Part shown: piece after piece, positions 33,901 through 48,900 of the stretch
Numbering within the stretch: the first letter of the stretch is position 1
Layout: every line of letters begins with the position of its first letter
Source: Atopsyche davidsoni
Lineage: Eukaryota; Arthropoda; Insecta; Trichoptera; Hydrobiosidae
Assembly (NCBI GenBank): GCA_022113835.1
Contig: JAILWY010000013.1
Coordinates: 15,548,001 to 15,612,000 of the forward strand
DNA length: 64,000 nucleotides
Direction of reading: 5' to 3'
Notes under the pieces: generated by a model
Database searches by the model: none
What the model saw: only the letters and a program-made list of their open reading frames with translations
What the model was told of the DNA's origin: nothing
Translations under genes and position numbers: made by a program

Positions 33901-36900
33901 GGCTAGTTTTCTGTGCGTCCTTATTTTCGATTCAAAGCATCAAAGCAATATTTCTGAATGGTGTCGGTGGTGTTCTCACACTGATGGCAGATATTTCGAC
34001 GTCAGACCACTAAGCAAATATGAGCACGTCGTTTGCAAATAACAAGTCTTCGTTATTATATACTCGTACTTCACCGTGTCATTGGCCAATAGGCATTACA
34101 TGCTTGTGGTATATATTTACGCTTTATGTACATTTAAAAAAATATATATTTCACAATGCTTTCGATCACAATATTCGTACGTTTACAATATACCCACGAG
34201 ATCCAATGATTGTACATTGATAAATAACGATAAAATATATTGCAGTTTCAGTGTTTTGTGGAATTAAATCGAATGCAGTGATATAATAGCTTATTACCGA
34301 GTATGCTTGCTTTCGTTTGTATGACCTAATTACTAGACGCAAATTAAAATCGAATTAACCTTGTTCTCTGAATCTTATTTCAGTAACCTAACCCAACCTT
34401 GAAAATAAAAATAATCACAGTAGATATAAGTTATATAATCTAAATATTTTTATAATTATCATATATCACGGAATGTTAAAAATAGCTTACATTACTTTTT
34501 TGCATTAAAGTCTCAAATGTATAGTAAATAGACAAACACGAGAAAAGTTGTTTTATTTACCTTTTTATAATCTTCTCTTAAAAATAATGAATTATGTTTT
34601 TCGTATTGCAATTTATTTCCTAATTAAAATAATGTGATAATAATATCACCAGACTTATTATTATGTACTGCTGGTAAAGCTCTCTGCAAACAGATGTTTT
34701 AAAACGATTAAAACATTAAAACTCAAATGTACCAGCTCTAGCTGTTTACTTGCATAAATATTGAGGCAATAAATACCGTTTATAAATCAGGCTGTATAAA
34801 AAACATGCCAATTCAGTTTCGGCTCTCACCTGCCCGAATTCACTTGCGGTGGACAGACAGACAGACGGAGGCTAACGAAACAATAATGTGGCCGTGGCCC
34901 CAAAACCAGGGCCTTTCACTCCTCCCTTGCCCTGCGAGTCGGGGCAAACCCGAATTCCAACTACTTTCTCGAAAAAGAAGTGAAAACGCTTCTTACCAAC
35001 AGTACTGTTAGTCGCCAATTGCTTGCGTTAACAAGCAAAAAGATTTTGTTTGTCAAAAAGTAAAACAGCAAATCATCGGTGAGATGAAAAGAACAATGAA
35101 AAACTATACGTTTACGACTGTTAAATCATTACCAAAGTATAACAAAATGAAGTATTTTTTAAAGTGGCGATATATAATACGCAGGTTTTTCCTTCAAATA
35201 TAAAACTGCGGTGTAGAAGGACCCAGCACACTTTTTTTCCCTTTAGAAAACCATGAACACTAATTCAGCATAAATTTCCACTAACCTCCTCTGAGGAGAG
35301 GCATCCGATAAAAAAGGTTTATGTGATATATCATATAATATTTTAAATAATAAGTAAAATACTTGAGCGATTTTTTCACATATAAATTTTTATTGGTGAC
35401 CTAACCTAACCTAACCCAACCTTTCACGTTATTATATAGAATCCTCCACTTATCATGTACATTAAAATCACATTAGCCCTTACCACCTGACATTCATATT
35501 CGCTTTCTTTCTAACAACCTCTCCCTCTAACAATGCTTATTATTATATAAAATCTTACACTGTTTGATAATGCCAACGTATTGCCAAGTATTTCACTTGT
35601 TATTTAAAATATTAAAATTGAATTCCACCAAGTACTCTCTGTCAAAAATATTGAATTTCTGACTCTCATATCTTACTAAATAAAATCATAATCATTGGTT
35701 AAGGCAATATATGTAATGTGATGGTAAAAATGGTGAATTTCTACTTGAAGATGTTTTATAAAAGGATTGAAATAACGCAACTATGCCTTCGTCAGGACTC
35801 GAACCCGAGAGGCCGAAAAGCTAGCGTTCTTGTCACCGTCTCGAGCTCGGCTTGGTGTTATTTTTTTTTTAATATTTTGGTCCGTGCACTTCTGTAGGTT
35901 TTACGATCCACCAGCTCGCCTTGCAGCTCCTTGCGACAGACTCCATTAAGTTCCACATTCAGGTTTCCACTTTGGGCAACTCTGGTGTTTATACGAAAAC
36001 TCGGGATTGAACCTACTCTCGTTCAACGCGACCTTATAACAAATATCTTAAGTTAAACCTTTATGTTTATTTATTACCCATACATGTAATTATTTTTTAT
36101 GGGTACCTAAATATACTACGCGTTTTGATTACTTTTGTGCAATATGCAATATACGTCAGTTATGCCAGCTTAATTAAATTTTAAATTTCAACTTAAATCT
36201 TCTGCAATTCAGTAAAACACTACTTATTGTTTAAAATAAAAACTCTTGACAATAAACAAGTAATTACAATTATGAAAATATGTTGACCTAAGTAGAGGTG
36301 TTACTTCTTTATTTCTAATTGATTTGAGAATTTTATTTGTAAACGTTTAATTGTGTTATTGTAACAACGAAAAAATCCATGTAACGAAACTAAGATTTTT
36401 TTTTTACTGACTTCCCAATATAAACAGTAACCGACTGACAAATTGTATTATCTATAACATTGTTATGCAAATTTACCTTTGATTTTTTAGTCAGTCATAT
36501 AAAGTTGCACGATAGTGCTACACACTACACAATTTATTGGTCGGTGTCAGTAGCTTGTGTTGAAACGTCCAAAAGGGACATTTATTTTACATTTGTATCA
36601 TTTTACAGTATATGCATGTCTACATGACTATAATTCTATTAAAAAATTGTGAGTTCATGATTGTCTTATACAAGTAGCGTAACAGGGTTAGTTTTTCAAA
36701 CGCGATAATGATTAATTTCTATACTATAAAGCACCTTTCCACACGAGAGAAGGGCACCTAGTACACCACTGCATATCTCGATACAAACATATAGAGACAC
36801 GTGCTTTACTTACTTGTCATATGGTCGGTTTCCCCACATGTGGGCGGCACTGTTGACGAGCCACGTGAAGTTCAGGGACACAGTGAATCGCCACACACTG

Positions 36901-39900
36901 GCCACGTACCACGCCACCCACACGTCCTCCCCCCATAGACGAATCGGGATCCACGTGGGGATCACGAAACACAGCAGCGGCATCATCACCAGGTAAGTCC
37001 TGTGGAACAAAGCGAACCATCAAATACCCTGCAGTTAAAAGATTTTAGTTGACTGGAGTCTCTGACACACGACAGCAGAAACCGGCAACGTTGTCAACGA
37101 TCATCTATCCCACTGATTCCCAAAGTGGTCAATATCGACCCTCAGGGGTCGATTCCGCCCTCCAATGGGTCGATGACAGCGAAAAATTATATTGGGGGTC
37201 CTCGAACTGTAAATGGGGGTCACCAAAATTTAGGCATTCCGTAAATGTCATAACGCACCTAACCCAGATTGTACCTATACATACTAATGCTGTTTATCCT
37301 GCATTATGGACTATCGCAAGAAGGTTTTTGATAACTTGTCCATCTTCATACCACATGCAAAAGGGTTTCAGTGCGGTTGTCAATCTTCTTACAAAAAAAA
37401 AGAAATAGATTGGAAATCATTGGGAGAGGAGATTTAAGGTTAAATCTGACTTATTTCAAGCCAAATATTGAAAATTTTCTATCAATGCATCAGACCTCCC
37501 CCCCTCCCATTAAAAGTATTGATTTTTTTTTGTTTAGTGAATGTTGCTATATTTGAATTTTGTGTGTTTTTAATTTATAAAGGTTTCACATGTATTTTAA
37601 TTTTTTTATTTATAAATCCACTGTACAGTAAAACCCTATGAAAGTGAGTTGCTGTATGTAAAAATATTTTTGAAGTTGATGAATTTGTAAAAATTCAATA
37701 TAAGCAAGGCAGGAGTCTACGATAAACAGGATAACTCGACAAAGGGTCGACGGGACAAAAAATATGGGAACCTAAGTAATCGGATAGACGATCAACTAGT
37801 AAAAAAACGATTGCTATTAAACGACCTATTTTGATCACTGCGATCTGTTGTCTAAAATAAAAATATAAAGTCTTTAATATTTGAAGACAATTTAAACATA
37901 TCAAATAACTTTAATAATAAATTTATTTATACCGTGGTAAATTAGCAACTGTGATTCTGAACATAACACGAATTTCTGTTAAATGTGTATAAACACATGT
38001 TTTGTGTAAAAACTCTAGAAATTCAGTATATTTATGTTTCAGTCTATTTCTTTTTTAGTCTATCTCTGCGACGCCATCTTCCTGATTATTAATTCCGCAA
38101 ATAAAATCAACTTTAAGTATCTCTGTTCTACCTCGTGCTCGGATCGTTCCATGACTTCCACATAGCGTGATAAGCATCCCACGTTCAACCACTTTCCACT
38201 GGTATCCAAAGCGCCAAGAAACCGCTTTTCTCTAGAGGAAAACTAGTGCAAAGGCTTTTTCCTGTAAAATTAATCTTATACCAAAAAAAAGATGCTTGCA
38301 ACGATCGTCATTATCGGCCTTCCTTCTATTACATGAGCTATTTTATGTTGGTTTCTACTGACTTCATTATATCCGTTAACGAATGTTGTTAGTTTCGATG
38401 ACTTATCGGACCACTCATAAAGTTCCCTCCTACCTTAAACTTGCGCTTTCATCTAATTTAAAATTTTAAAAAAAAGTACGTTTAAAACAGAGCAATTGAA
38501 AGCATTCAAAGTTTTTAGCATTATAAATCAATGTGTGGAGTATAAAAATGAAAATAGTTTAAATTTAATATCTAAAGCAAAATGTAGAGACGCCAGACGC
38601 ACATAGAGTTATGCTTTTGAAGGTGTCAAGAAAACGAATGGCTAGATTTACTACGGTTTTCGGTGCTATACTGCATCACTCTTTGAATCTTTCAAAGTTT
38701 TGATCCAAGTGCTGGAGCTATCTTCAGAGAAGCAGATTAAAACTTAGCAAGATTCAGCACAAGCTCGAAGTTCATATCATAACAACGGCTGCCGAAACCT
38801 ACGAACACATTTAATCAATACGGATGTTGACAATGTTTAACTGACCTCTTCTGGAACATGACGATGGCGTCCTTCTCCAGGTCACTCATATCCACGGCGG
38901 CTCCCTTGACGAACACGTCCTTGTGCTTCCTGAGCATCAGCCAGCCGATGTGGGAGAAGAAGAAGCCGCGCTTGGCATTGTGAGGATCAGCGTCCGTCTC
39001 TGAGAACTTGTGATGTACCCTGAATAAAAAAATTCAACGATTACTATACAATACACATATTCTTAATAAAAACTAAATGCAATTTAAAATTTAAAAATAT
39101 TTTAATTTATTAATTTGATTTATATATATACACACACGCCACATGCTAACCTATTCAAAGTGATTTGATATGAGCATTACGTAGAAAACATAAGTTGAAT
39201 AATAAAAATTATTATATATTCAAAGTAGGTTTTTGTATAATCAATGTAAATCTTACGTAACTTAGATTTTTATACATTTATAAGAGTAATCATTATCGTA
39301 TAATAAAACTAATTTAAATTCCACGTGAAGGTTCACAGCATGTCTGCCGAGTCTGAGAACTTGTTTTTGGACGCGAACTTTGTTGCACGTGTTAGGGTCA
39401 TGAGTAGGTTTTCTTCTAAAAACATCATTCATTTATGTAAATAAGTCTCATAGCTTATGAAGGTCATAAATAAACAAAATTTGCCTTATAATATACACGT
39501 ATGTTTTCATAACAGTTAACAAACAATTTAAGACTATGGAGTCAAAAGTTTAACTACATAAAACATAAAGGAATTGTAATTATTTAAAAACAAAAAAAAT
39601 TATACGATTGGTAGTAAATTATTATCTAATCGGGTTTTCGTATATTGAAATATCTGTTTATTGGCAAATTCAATAATATGCTTCACTTGTCCTTTTAATC
39701 GGACCTTTAATTCGATTTTGATTTTTAGGGTTATTTTGTAAATTGTATAAAATCTTAACAGCCTTGATTGAATTTTTTTTATTTTTTTATTTCACAAACA
39801 GCAAAGCATACGCGACTCATTAACAAACAATACGACCGGGCTTCGATGTTAATGTTATATAGTCTTAGAAACATAACACTTAGTCTCTAATAATCTTAAT

Positions 39901-42900
39901 CAATAAATAGTTGTATGCTGTAGAAGCATAACTGAATGTTTCTTTAAACAAACCATGCAGACTTATATGAACAATAAATACAGGTTCATGAGTTTGGCAA
40001 ATGTTTCTAGACTTTGACAATTTGGTTCTAATGGGATAGCAAAGAGGCATTCGCTGACTTTCAATATTTATACTAAAGCAGGGTAGGCCTTTTAATAACA
40101 TAATATAGTTATGCAAGGAAATGCATTATCATTATTATTGCTGGACATGGCCATGGTTTTGGTTAAAATTGCGTAATAAACTATGCCACAAATTGGTTGT
40201 TCAAAAATAAAGGCTAGTGTATACAATATTCAAATTTAAAATATTTTTATCTGGACATATTTCAGCATTGATTTATTTATACATCAATGAATCAACAAGA
40301 CGGTTTGTTTAAATCTTTAACTAGCAGGTATATATTGTACATATAAAGGAGTAAAAAAATAGCGCTATTTGTTGTAACACAAAAATAGTTTTTAAACGTC
40401 TCTTAATTAACGTAATTTCCAGAGCTTTTGATAAAAATAACAATACTCCGTCATAATCCGGCTGTAATTCTAGCTATAAATAGTGTTTAAATGTGCTGAA
40501 AATAAAAATAAAACATCAATGAATTTTTGTAGTTCTTGGCTCCCACAATATTGCAATATTGCTGCTACTTACTGTTACTTTGAAATTTATAATTATTTTT
40601 ACTTTTTTGAAGAACCTAAAGAAGGAAATGAGATAATATAAAAGAGATCAAGATGAGATCTCGGTGTCGCTGGATTTCACAAACCTAACATTGCCGTATT
40701 GCGTCGGCTCGAGAGAGTGGAGATGTCAAGGAAACATTTAAATGAATTTAGTGGGTCGCCAGCGGTTTTGATGAAGAAACGCGTGATCTTGAAGAAACCG
40801 CAGGTTCTAATTGTAAAACACTGGTTATTAATCGGCCAATAAAACTTAAAAACAAACCGTTTGGAAAATTATACCCCATGTGCCCCGCCGCTTATAGTCG
40901 TGTAATAAACAGCCTCACTATGTGGAAATTCCAAAACCTCACCATGCTGTGAAAAAGACTTCTAGCTTAAATCTTATCGAGTGCTATACCGAGAACTTCA
41001 AATTTTGATTTCAACACAAAGCAGGGTAACCAATTAACATTGAAAAGTCGAAGTATAAAAACACTGTATATCTTAAAACGAATAAAATTTATAAATATTA
41101 TACCTTGCTTTTGTAAATTTAAAAAACAATATAATTTAGTATATTTCATTAAAAACGAATGCCAATGACGTCCTTGCTCGCCTTGACAAGCAATGCTTTT
41201 TATATAAAATATTGTAATATATCCTGGAGTGTTCGAGATAAATTGAAAAGGTCACGCAAAAAATAAAACATTTCAGGAATTTAGAGTTCACAAATTGTTT
41301 ATCACAGATTATAAAAAAAATTCGAGTAAAAATTTACGGCTTTGTGAGTAATTAATTACCTCGGTCGCTGGTCGACCATGCCTGGTGGGACAATTCAAGA
41401 TCATTTAAGAAAAATTGGAAATGCAATCACCCAGGTTCAGAGTCACCAGAAAAAAACTTGCTTATCTAAGAAAACATTAGAATAAATAAAAATTTTGGAC
41501 CATCAGGTATTTTCAATTATTTCTACATTATAAAGTCAATGTGATCACTATTCACGAATCGAAATACCATATATTTGTATCATTAACACGCCCATGACAC
41601 AGTTTATGACATAACTAATTTAAACTTATTTTACATCAATGTTTAGACCAAAATAAATATATTTTGTCTCATTTAAACACTGAGAAAATTATAAATTTGT
41701 GCATTAAATTTTATGAGCATAACACCTATTTTCTCAGAAAATACATAGAAATACCCAATCCTTTAAATGGATTTCAATGCCACAGTGTTGTTAATTCTCA
41801 ATACTGTACGTAGGCGGTCAAATCCCATGTCTCTATAAAAGTTGACTTCCATATTTTTTCGAAAACCCAAACCGGTTGTTTCCAAATTGTTGGTTCGACG
41901 CTGCAACACATTGATCTTCAAGTCTGGGCTCTGGTCCTCAAGGCACGTGGTATAATGACATTATTATTTTTTAAGCTAGGTGACATTTAGAAACAGCGAG
42001 GAGTTCTTTGCAAATATGCAAAACAACGACCGTCTTTAAATTCACAAGTACTTTCCTTTAGAATGCAAAGATACTTGAACGTCGTAATGCAAGAAATTAA
42101 CCTACTTTGTATTGAAACATTAAAATAAATTTAATGCAATTGTAATTGCTGTGGTATTTATTTTATTACATGCATTTATTTTCATTGTACACGATGCTTT
42201 ATTATTATGACCTCTTAACAACGAAAAAACAAGCAGTTTCTTTTTAATATTATAATCTTTTAATTTACCTGTTATTCATTTTATCTCAAAAAAAATACAA
42301 TGAGTAGTATGTTTACTGTAAAATAGATAAACCGTAGCAGTTTGGTCAGAAATAAAAAGATAAAATATATACGAATTGAAAATTGCTTTTTATCACTTAT
42401 GAAATATGTTTTATTATTTCTTATTGATTAAAGCAAAGAGAAATGGTTTTCGATTCAATCTCTTTCACCATGAGATCAAGGTAGGAAAATTTTAACGAAG
42501 TTAGAATACCTGTTTTTTTTTTAAATGTATTACTAATGTTGAAACTACTAGTATATGTGACAATGTTTCGAAGATTTATTTTGTAGTGATAACTTCTGTT
42601 TTTATCAGAGGTAGTCGCAAATAATAATTGCGTGCATCTACAGACTTCGACGGTAAGTGGAATTCTCCACGCAGACGGAGGCACAACCTGAGGTTGCTGG
42701 GCAGCACTCGCCCATTACTTCAGCCGGTCGTCAGCCCCTCTCAAGGTCAACCATAAAAGCATCACGAAACATAACTACCAGTACTCAATTTCATGTCGAC
42801 ATAAAAACATAATATTTTATGTTTCTAAGTATTTTTTATTACATCCTTTCCTATAAATTTTATCCGTAAAATAAGGTTGCTAAAAACCAACAAAATTACC

Positions 42901-45900
42901 GACTTTCTCTTTGAAATAATTTTTACATACTAACAGAGTATAATTAGGCAAAAATATAAAACAGATTTGTTGCGTTTTCTTTTATTTCTCATGAAACAAG
43001 ATCTAAACTATGAGTACTCGTATAAAACACCACGTATTCATATAATAAAAAGTTACAGCGAAAAAGGCAGCTGGACAAGCAGTCGGAATTAATCCCATTT
43101 AATACCTTTATGGAATTTGTTTTATTATACACATACATCTAATTCAGTGCTTCCAAAGTGGTCCCTACGGACCCCATAGGGTCCCTGGGATCATTCAGGG
43201 GGTCCTTATAAATTTAAAATCGATTTGGGGGTCCCTGAACAACGTCAGGGGGTCCGAGCAAGGTTTAATATAAAATAAAAAAATTGTAATACATTTTTTT
43301 TAATATCCGTTTATTATTAATAACCAGGGTCCGTAGGCAAGTTTTGACTATGAAAGGGGGTCCGTGGGCCAAAAGAGTTTGAGACACACTGATCTAAGTG
43401 AATATCTAAGTATCTAAGTACTTTATCTATTGAAGAACTTATTTATTTTGCAAAATGCTTGCAAATAAAAATGCTCTAGCCATTCGAGTATTCATATTTG
43501 TCGTTTATATATAAAATATTAAAAATAAAACCAGTTTTTCTAGTATTAGAAAGACATGATTATATGCAACTGAAAAAAAAAATGCAATTCCTGAACTCGA
43601 TCGCGGATCCCGGGGCCGGCAAACGAGTTTGCTAACCTCGAGACGGTGGAGTGGAGTGCTGTAACTGAGGGTAGAGGTGGTTACCTGTGGTCCCGCACCC
43701 ACTCGTAGATGTGGTTCTGGAAGGCCATGGTCTGCAGGACGGTGAGGATGAGCCGCAGCGGCCACTTGGCCTTGTAACACTTGTGCGCCCACAGCCTGTG
43801 CGCCCCCGCCGTCACGCCCATCGCCGACAACGCCGCGAACACCATCGCTGCAGGGGCGAAGCCGACAGATTACCACCAATCGTTTAACCACAGGTTAAAC
43901 TTCACACTTAAACCTCTAGTCTAGTCTAGTGTATTTGGCTTTATCGGCGAAACAGGAAGATTTTCCTTCAGCGCCTTCAAAATGACTGGGTGACTTGTGA
44001 GTGTTGTGTTTGGGGTTGGGGGGTGGAGGCAGTCCTCGAGGTTAAATTGAAGTGGGTGGAGATTTGAAAGGAGTGTGCGAGGTCGATGATGACCTCTTGG
44101 ATCGTTTCGGTGTTGGTGTCTCTGTGGAGCTGGGCATTATGGATGAACCTCGGGGCATCTCATAGCGGATGATTTTATTTTAGAGAGGCTTGTGTTTCTC
44201 AGATGGGATGTATCCCCAGATGGGGCAGGCGTAAGTGAGGATTGGACCACCGTCCGCAGTTATTTTTGTGGGGGCGCTATTTACTGGGCGAGGAGGATTG
44301 ACAGGAGCTTTGGAATCATCGACACTTAAACCTCACATCATTAAAAAAAAAAAAAAAACATTTTTCAATGATATGATTAAGTACATTTTTTCAAATATTG
44401 AAAAATTTAAAGAAACTCTCAGAAAAATATCATCGTGACTTGTGTGGGATTGCAAATACTAGACTTTTAAACAAAATTACTGAGTGAAGCATTTAATCAT
44501 TTTTCAATATTTGAAAAAATGTACTTAATCATATCATTAAAAAATTAAACCTGTACAGGCAAAATTGTACTTACTGTGACGGTCTTCACAAAAATCAACA
44601 TATATCATTTTTCACAACAATGATTAGTTTTTTAAATATTATTTTTTGAATGTGCTTTCATTCTAAGTGCAATCGATTTTTTTTATATTGAATACATTAA
44701 AAATTCATTGAAATGATATAATATTTAATTAATCATTGATAATAATGAGTGATTAATTATTCATAAAGCATAATCTTAAAATATATTTGAACGACTGTTT
44801 CAATGTAGCTAAAGAGGTAAATTTAAGAACCGACATTAAGTTTATAGAGCCGGATTAGCTCCAGCTATGACGTGGTTGCATTTCAACTTCGGCTTTATTT
44901 TTGACAATCTGAAATTCCTGGTTTTTCCATTATATGAATCTCATGACGCAGAATACAGTATTTTTTATACATAATAAAAAATTACAAAACACGTTCAGAT
45001 GCAATAGTGAATATGTACACTGTGCATTTCTGAAGCGTCAGGATTTATTAATTATATACATAAGATGCCAAGATTGGCTAGGACTGTAGATTTGAAAAGA
45101 AATTAATCCATTTCAACCACCGTGAGTCAAATGTGAACTACTTATAAAAAATAAGGTATTTAAATTATCAATATTCAATTTAATAATTTGTATTGCAAAG
45201 TATACGTTTTATTTCATATTATTAATGTGCACGTGAATCGGATTAGAGTTCATGCAGTTCTCGTAATTGCGTATGTGTGGCATAATTATACAACCTTCCT
45301 ATGAAAATATCAATGGAGATGTATATAATTTTAACTATATAATTAAATAGATCCATTTAATTTAATTTGTTTATTTAATGAGATCCAATTAAATCAGATA
45401 AAATTAAATAATAAACTCACACCATTATTGGAGGGCAATTATTTGATTAACGAGAAAATAAGTTCTTGTGAAAATAAGTGGCAAGAAATACTTAATTTAG
45501 TATATTTTTATTTTTAAAATATTTTTTTTCGTCCTGAGTTTAGATAAAATGGTCAAAAAACACTTTATTTTACACCTCACAATTGAACAAAGCACTTCCT
45601 ATTGAGAAATTTGAGTCAATATTAAAAAACCACATAATTATAATATAGAAATAATACGAAGAAAAATATTACTTAATATGGAATGGGATCATCATTTTAG
45701 AAATAATAAAGAGAAAAACAAGCCAAACGGATCTTGTGTAAATGTATGTTGTGAATAACGATATAATTTAATTTTTTTTGTAATATCTATTTATAAATAT
45801 ATTTTTTATTGACTTACCAAATATCGTTGTGGCAATTTTGGCTTGAAATAGGATGAGGTAAGTTCCATATATTGTTCCTAAATGCAAATATAAAAAGGCG

Positions 45901-48900
45901 AATACATTTCTCCATACTATACTCCATCTGAAACAATAAAAACACGATAATTAGACTTCATTGTTTATTTTAATGGATTTTGTTTCATTCTTTTTTATAT
46001 GGTTTCATCATGAAACTAAAAAACACAGAAATAGTATTTATTACACATAAAACTGAAACTGTGCAGTTAGAAGTACTTGGTTCTTGCGTTTTATTTTCCA
46101 GATAAGGTTACATAATTTTTTTTGGGATTTGAACGTCAATCCTTGCATTCAATTCGTCGGTACCGACAACAGAATCATCGGGAAGAAACTCGGCCCAACT
46201 CCCAAGAATCCACTTTTTTAAATAATAACGGTAGGCGGCCGTTATTATTTAAAAAAGTGTATTACGAACCTACGAACAACCTACGGACAAGTTGTGCAGT
46301 TCAACGATACCTTTTCAAGTTAAAATTTTATAACTGTATAATGCATGTTTGCTACTTCGTAAAACTTTTGAAAAATACTTTTAATAAGACATGAGACATT
46401 GCACAAATCTGACTATCCGCATGTAAACTTGGTTTTATATAGTGCCAAAAAATAAAAACAATATAACAAGATTCATACTAAGAATATAATAAATAAATAT
46501 TGATGAATGGTAAGCTGCAAATGAACAATATTGTGTTTTATACAACACAAATTATTTTTAAGATCTTAATATTTGCCCTGAAAGGTTTCTAACAAAACTG
46601 CAGGTGTTTTTTTGAATGTGAGAAAAAACATCTTATTATAGCCATGGAGTGCATACAACTCCTCAAATATACTAGACAAAGTTCTTTAAATACATATCTA
46701 AATCACGTATTTTAATGTTATTAAGATGTATTTTACTCATACGGTAAACTACATTAATTTCGCACATATCACATAGTAGAGTACAGCTAAAGAGGCAATA
46801 GTAAGAGGCATTTACTCCACAATTGTCAATTTAGAATTTTTCTAATAATTGGTAATCGTTTACCGTCGAAAAATTCATATTTTTTAAATATTCTACGTAA
46901 AAATTAAAAAAAAATTATATAAATGATTTTGAAATATAAAAAAAATCATGACTATGAAGCAATATTTGGATTTCCTATTCAAGAGATTTCATGGGTTGAT
47001 TCATCGTGCAATCTTTAGAATAGTAATAAGTTAATGTTATATCAATGCCAACCCAGTTTGATAATGCCAAAGATTGGCAAAACCTGTCACCAATAAAATT
47101 ATCATATAGAAAAATCAATAAAATATTTATTTAAAATTTAAAAATGCAATTATACCAAGTACTTTCTGTTAAAAATATTGATTACTTAATGTTATATCGT
47201 TTAATTTAGTTGTAGCGTTGGTCGCTCTGCCGATTTTTCCGCAAGCTGACGTCTACTCGTGAGGACACCGAAGTCTTACTCAATACAATGCCTTGTGTGA
47301 TAACAACCTTAAGGCCTCCATAGCCTTGAAACGAGTAACTTTCTCCTCGTATGTGGACATCTACGTATGTCTTTACTCTAGAAATATTTCTACAATTCCC
47401 ATTTTTTATCTAAACAAAATCTCTGCATAGAGCACCTTTGTCTAATCAAACCCTTGTTTTATTCAAGTCATATTTTTTAAATCCTTTTTGTAATGAATGT
47501 ACTAGATAAAAAAATATTATTAGGTTATATTTACTTTGAAATATTCTCAATAATCAAGTAGTAATTTGATTGTACCATGTAGGATATTAAATTAATTGGA
47601 CTGTCTGGAGAATGAAGTGAAATGAAAATACTGATTTTCCTAAATTACATGAAGGACATGGAATATTTTATATTTATGAAAAAAATCTATAAGTAAACAA
47701 GCAATCATTTTGTTTAATATGATACCTTGGTTTTTGGTGTTACATATTAACAAAGTTAATTATTTTTATGTGAGTTTGGCTATTTGCTAGCATGTAAATG
47801 TATTGGTTTAGAACGAAATGGTTTGGTGTCTTGAGTTCTGTCTCATGGCTTTACACATTTATGATGTCATACGTTTTTGCTAATTACTTTTTCAAATACA
47901 AAACAGAGAATATTGAGTAAGAAGTTGCCACATCTCACAAGGATGGTTCAAGTCAAGGTTGAAAACCATCCTTATACTTAACTGATTAAAAGTACAACTT
48001 AAGTATCATTGGTTCTTAACACACGGCTTGTTATCAGTAATTCAATATTATCGACTACTAAAATGTGTTTTCGTCTTGTTGATAGTTTGTAAAATTAATA
48101 AAATGCCGGATAACTTATATGGATAACTATTAATAATCTATGTTTTATATCGTGAGCTTTTAAAATAATATAACAAAGCGGAAGTTATTCCGGCTGTAAT
48201 CGTATTTTGCATATAATTTTTAAGACGAGCTAAAGAATTAATGTTATTTCGTTAATAATACATTTGAAAAATATAAACGAAATTAAAATTAAATTAATTT
48301 CTAATGTAAAACGTGATTTTTTTAGACAAAAATCTATTTATAAAATAATAATATTTAAATTTGGTTTATTTTAATCAAATAGAATTAACATTTATGTTAA
48401 ACTATGCATATACAACTTATTGTTAGAAAGTGTGCGAATTTAATTTTGTTATATTTTATATTCAACTGGTTATTTTTTAATATAGATTTATGATATCAAG
48501 GATCTTTGAAGTTTTTAATAAGAAATTATATTTACATGAAAATCAAATTAACCCAAATACGAAAAAAACACGTATTCCTATACTTAGATGCATTTTTTTA
48601 TGATGACTGAGATACTTATAAACCTAACAGCCACTTTTGTAACGTTTATGTTGGGTTTTTTTATTATTATATTTGTGGTTAGATTTTCCTTGTGCGTAAA
48701 TGTTTTTTTAGCTTGGATTCTTGCTATAAATCGTGAAACGAGATCGACAAGATCTTAATCAATTAACGAAATAAACATAAAAACGCAAAGTTGTTTCAAA
48801 TTTAATATGCATTTCTTAAAATAAATGCACGTAAAATTTGTGGTGGTGATTTTTTTTGTTCCAGATAATTTTTCTTTCAACCTTTTTTAAAATGCTAAGA

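Noticed and set aside
35770..35860. A functional tRNA gene
   Set aside because: Only the B box is good; no acceptor stem or anticodon arm could be folded.
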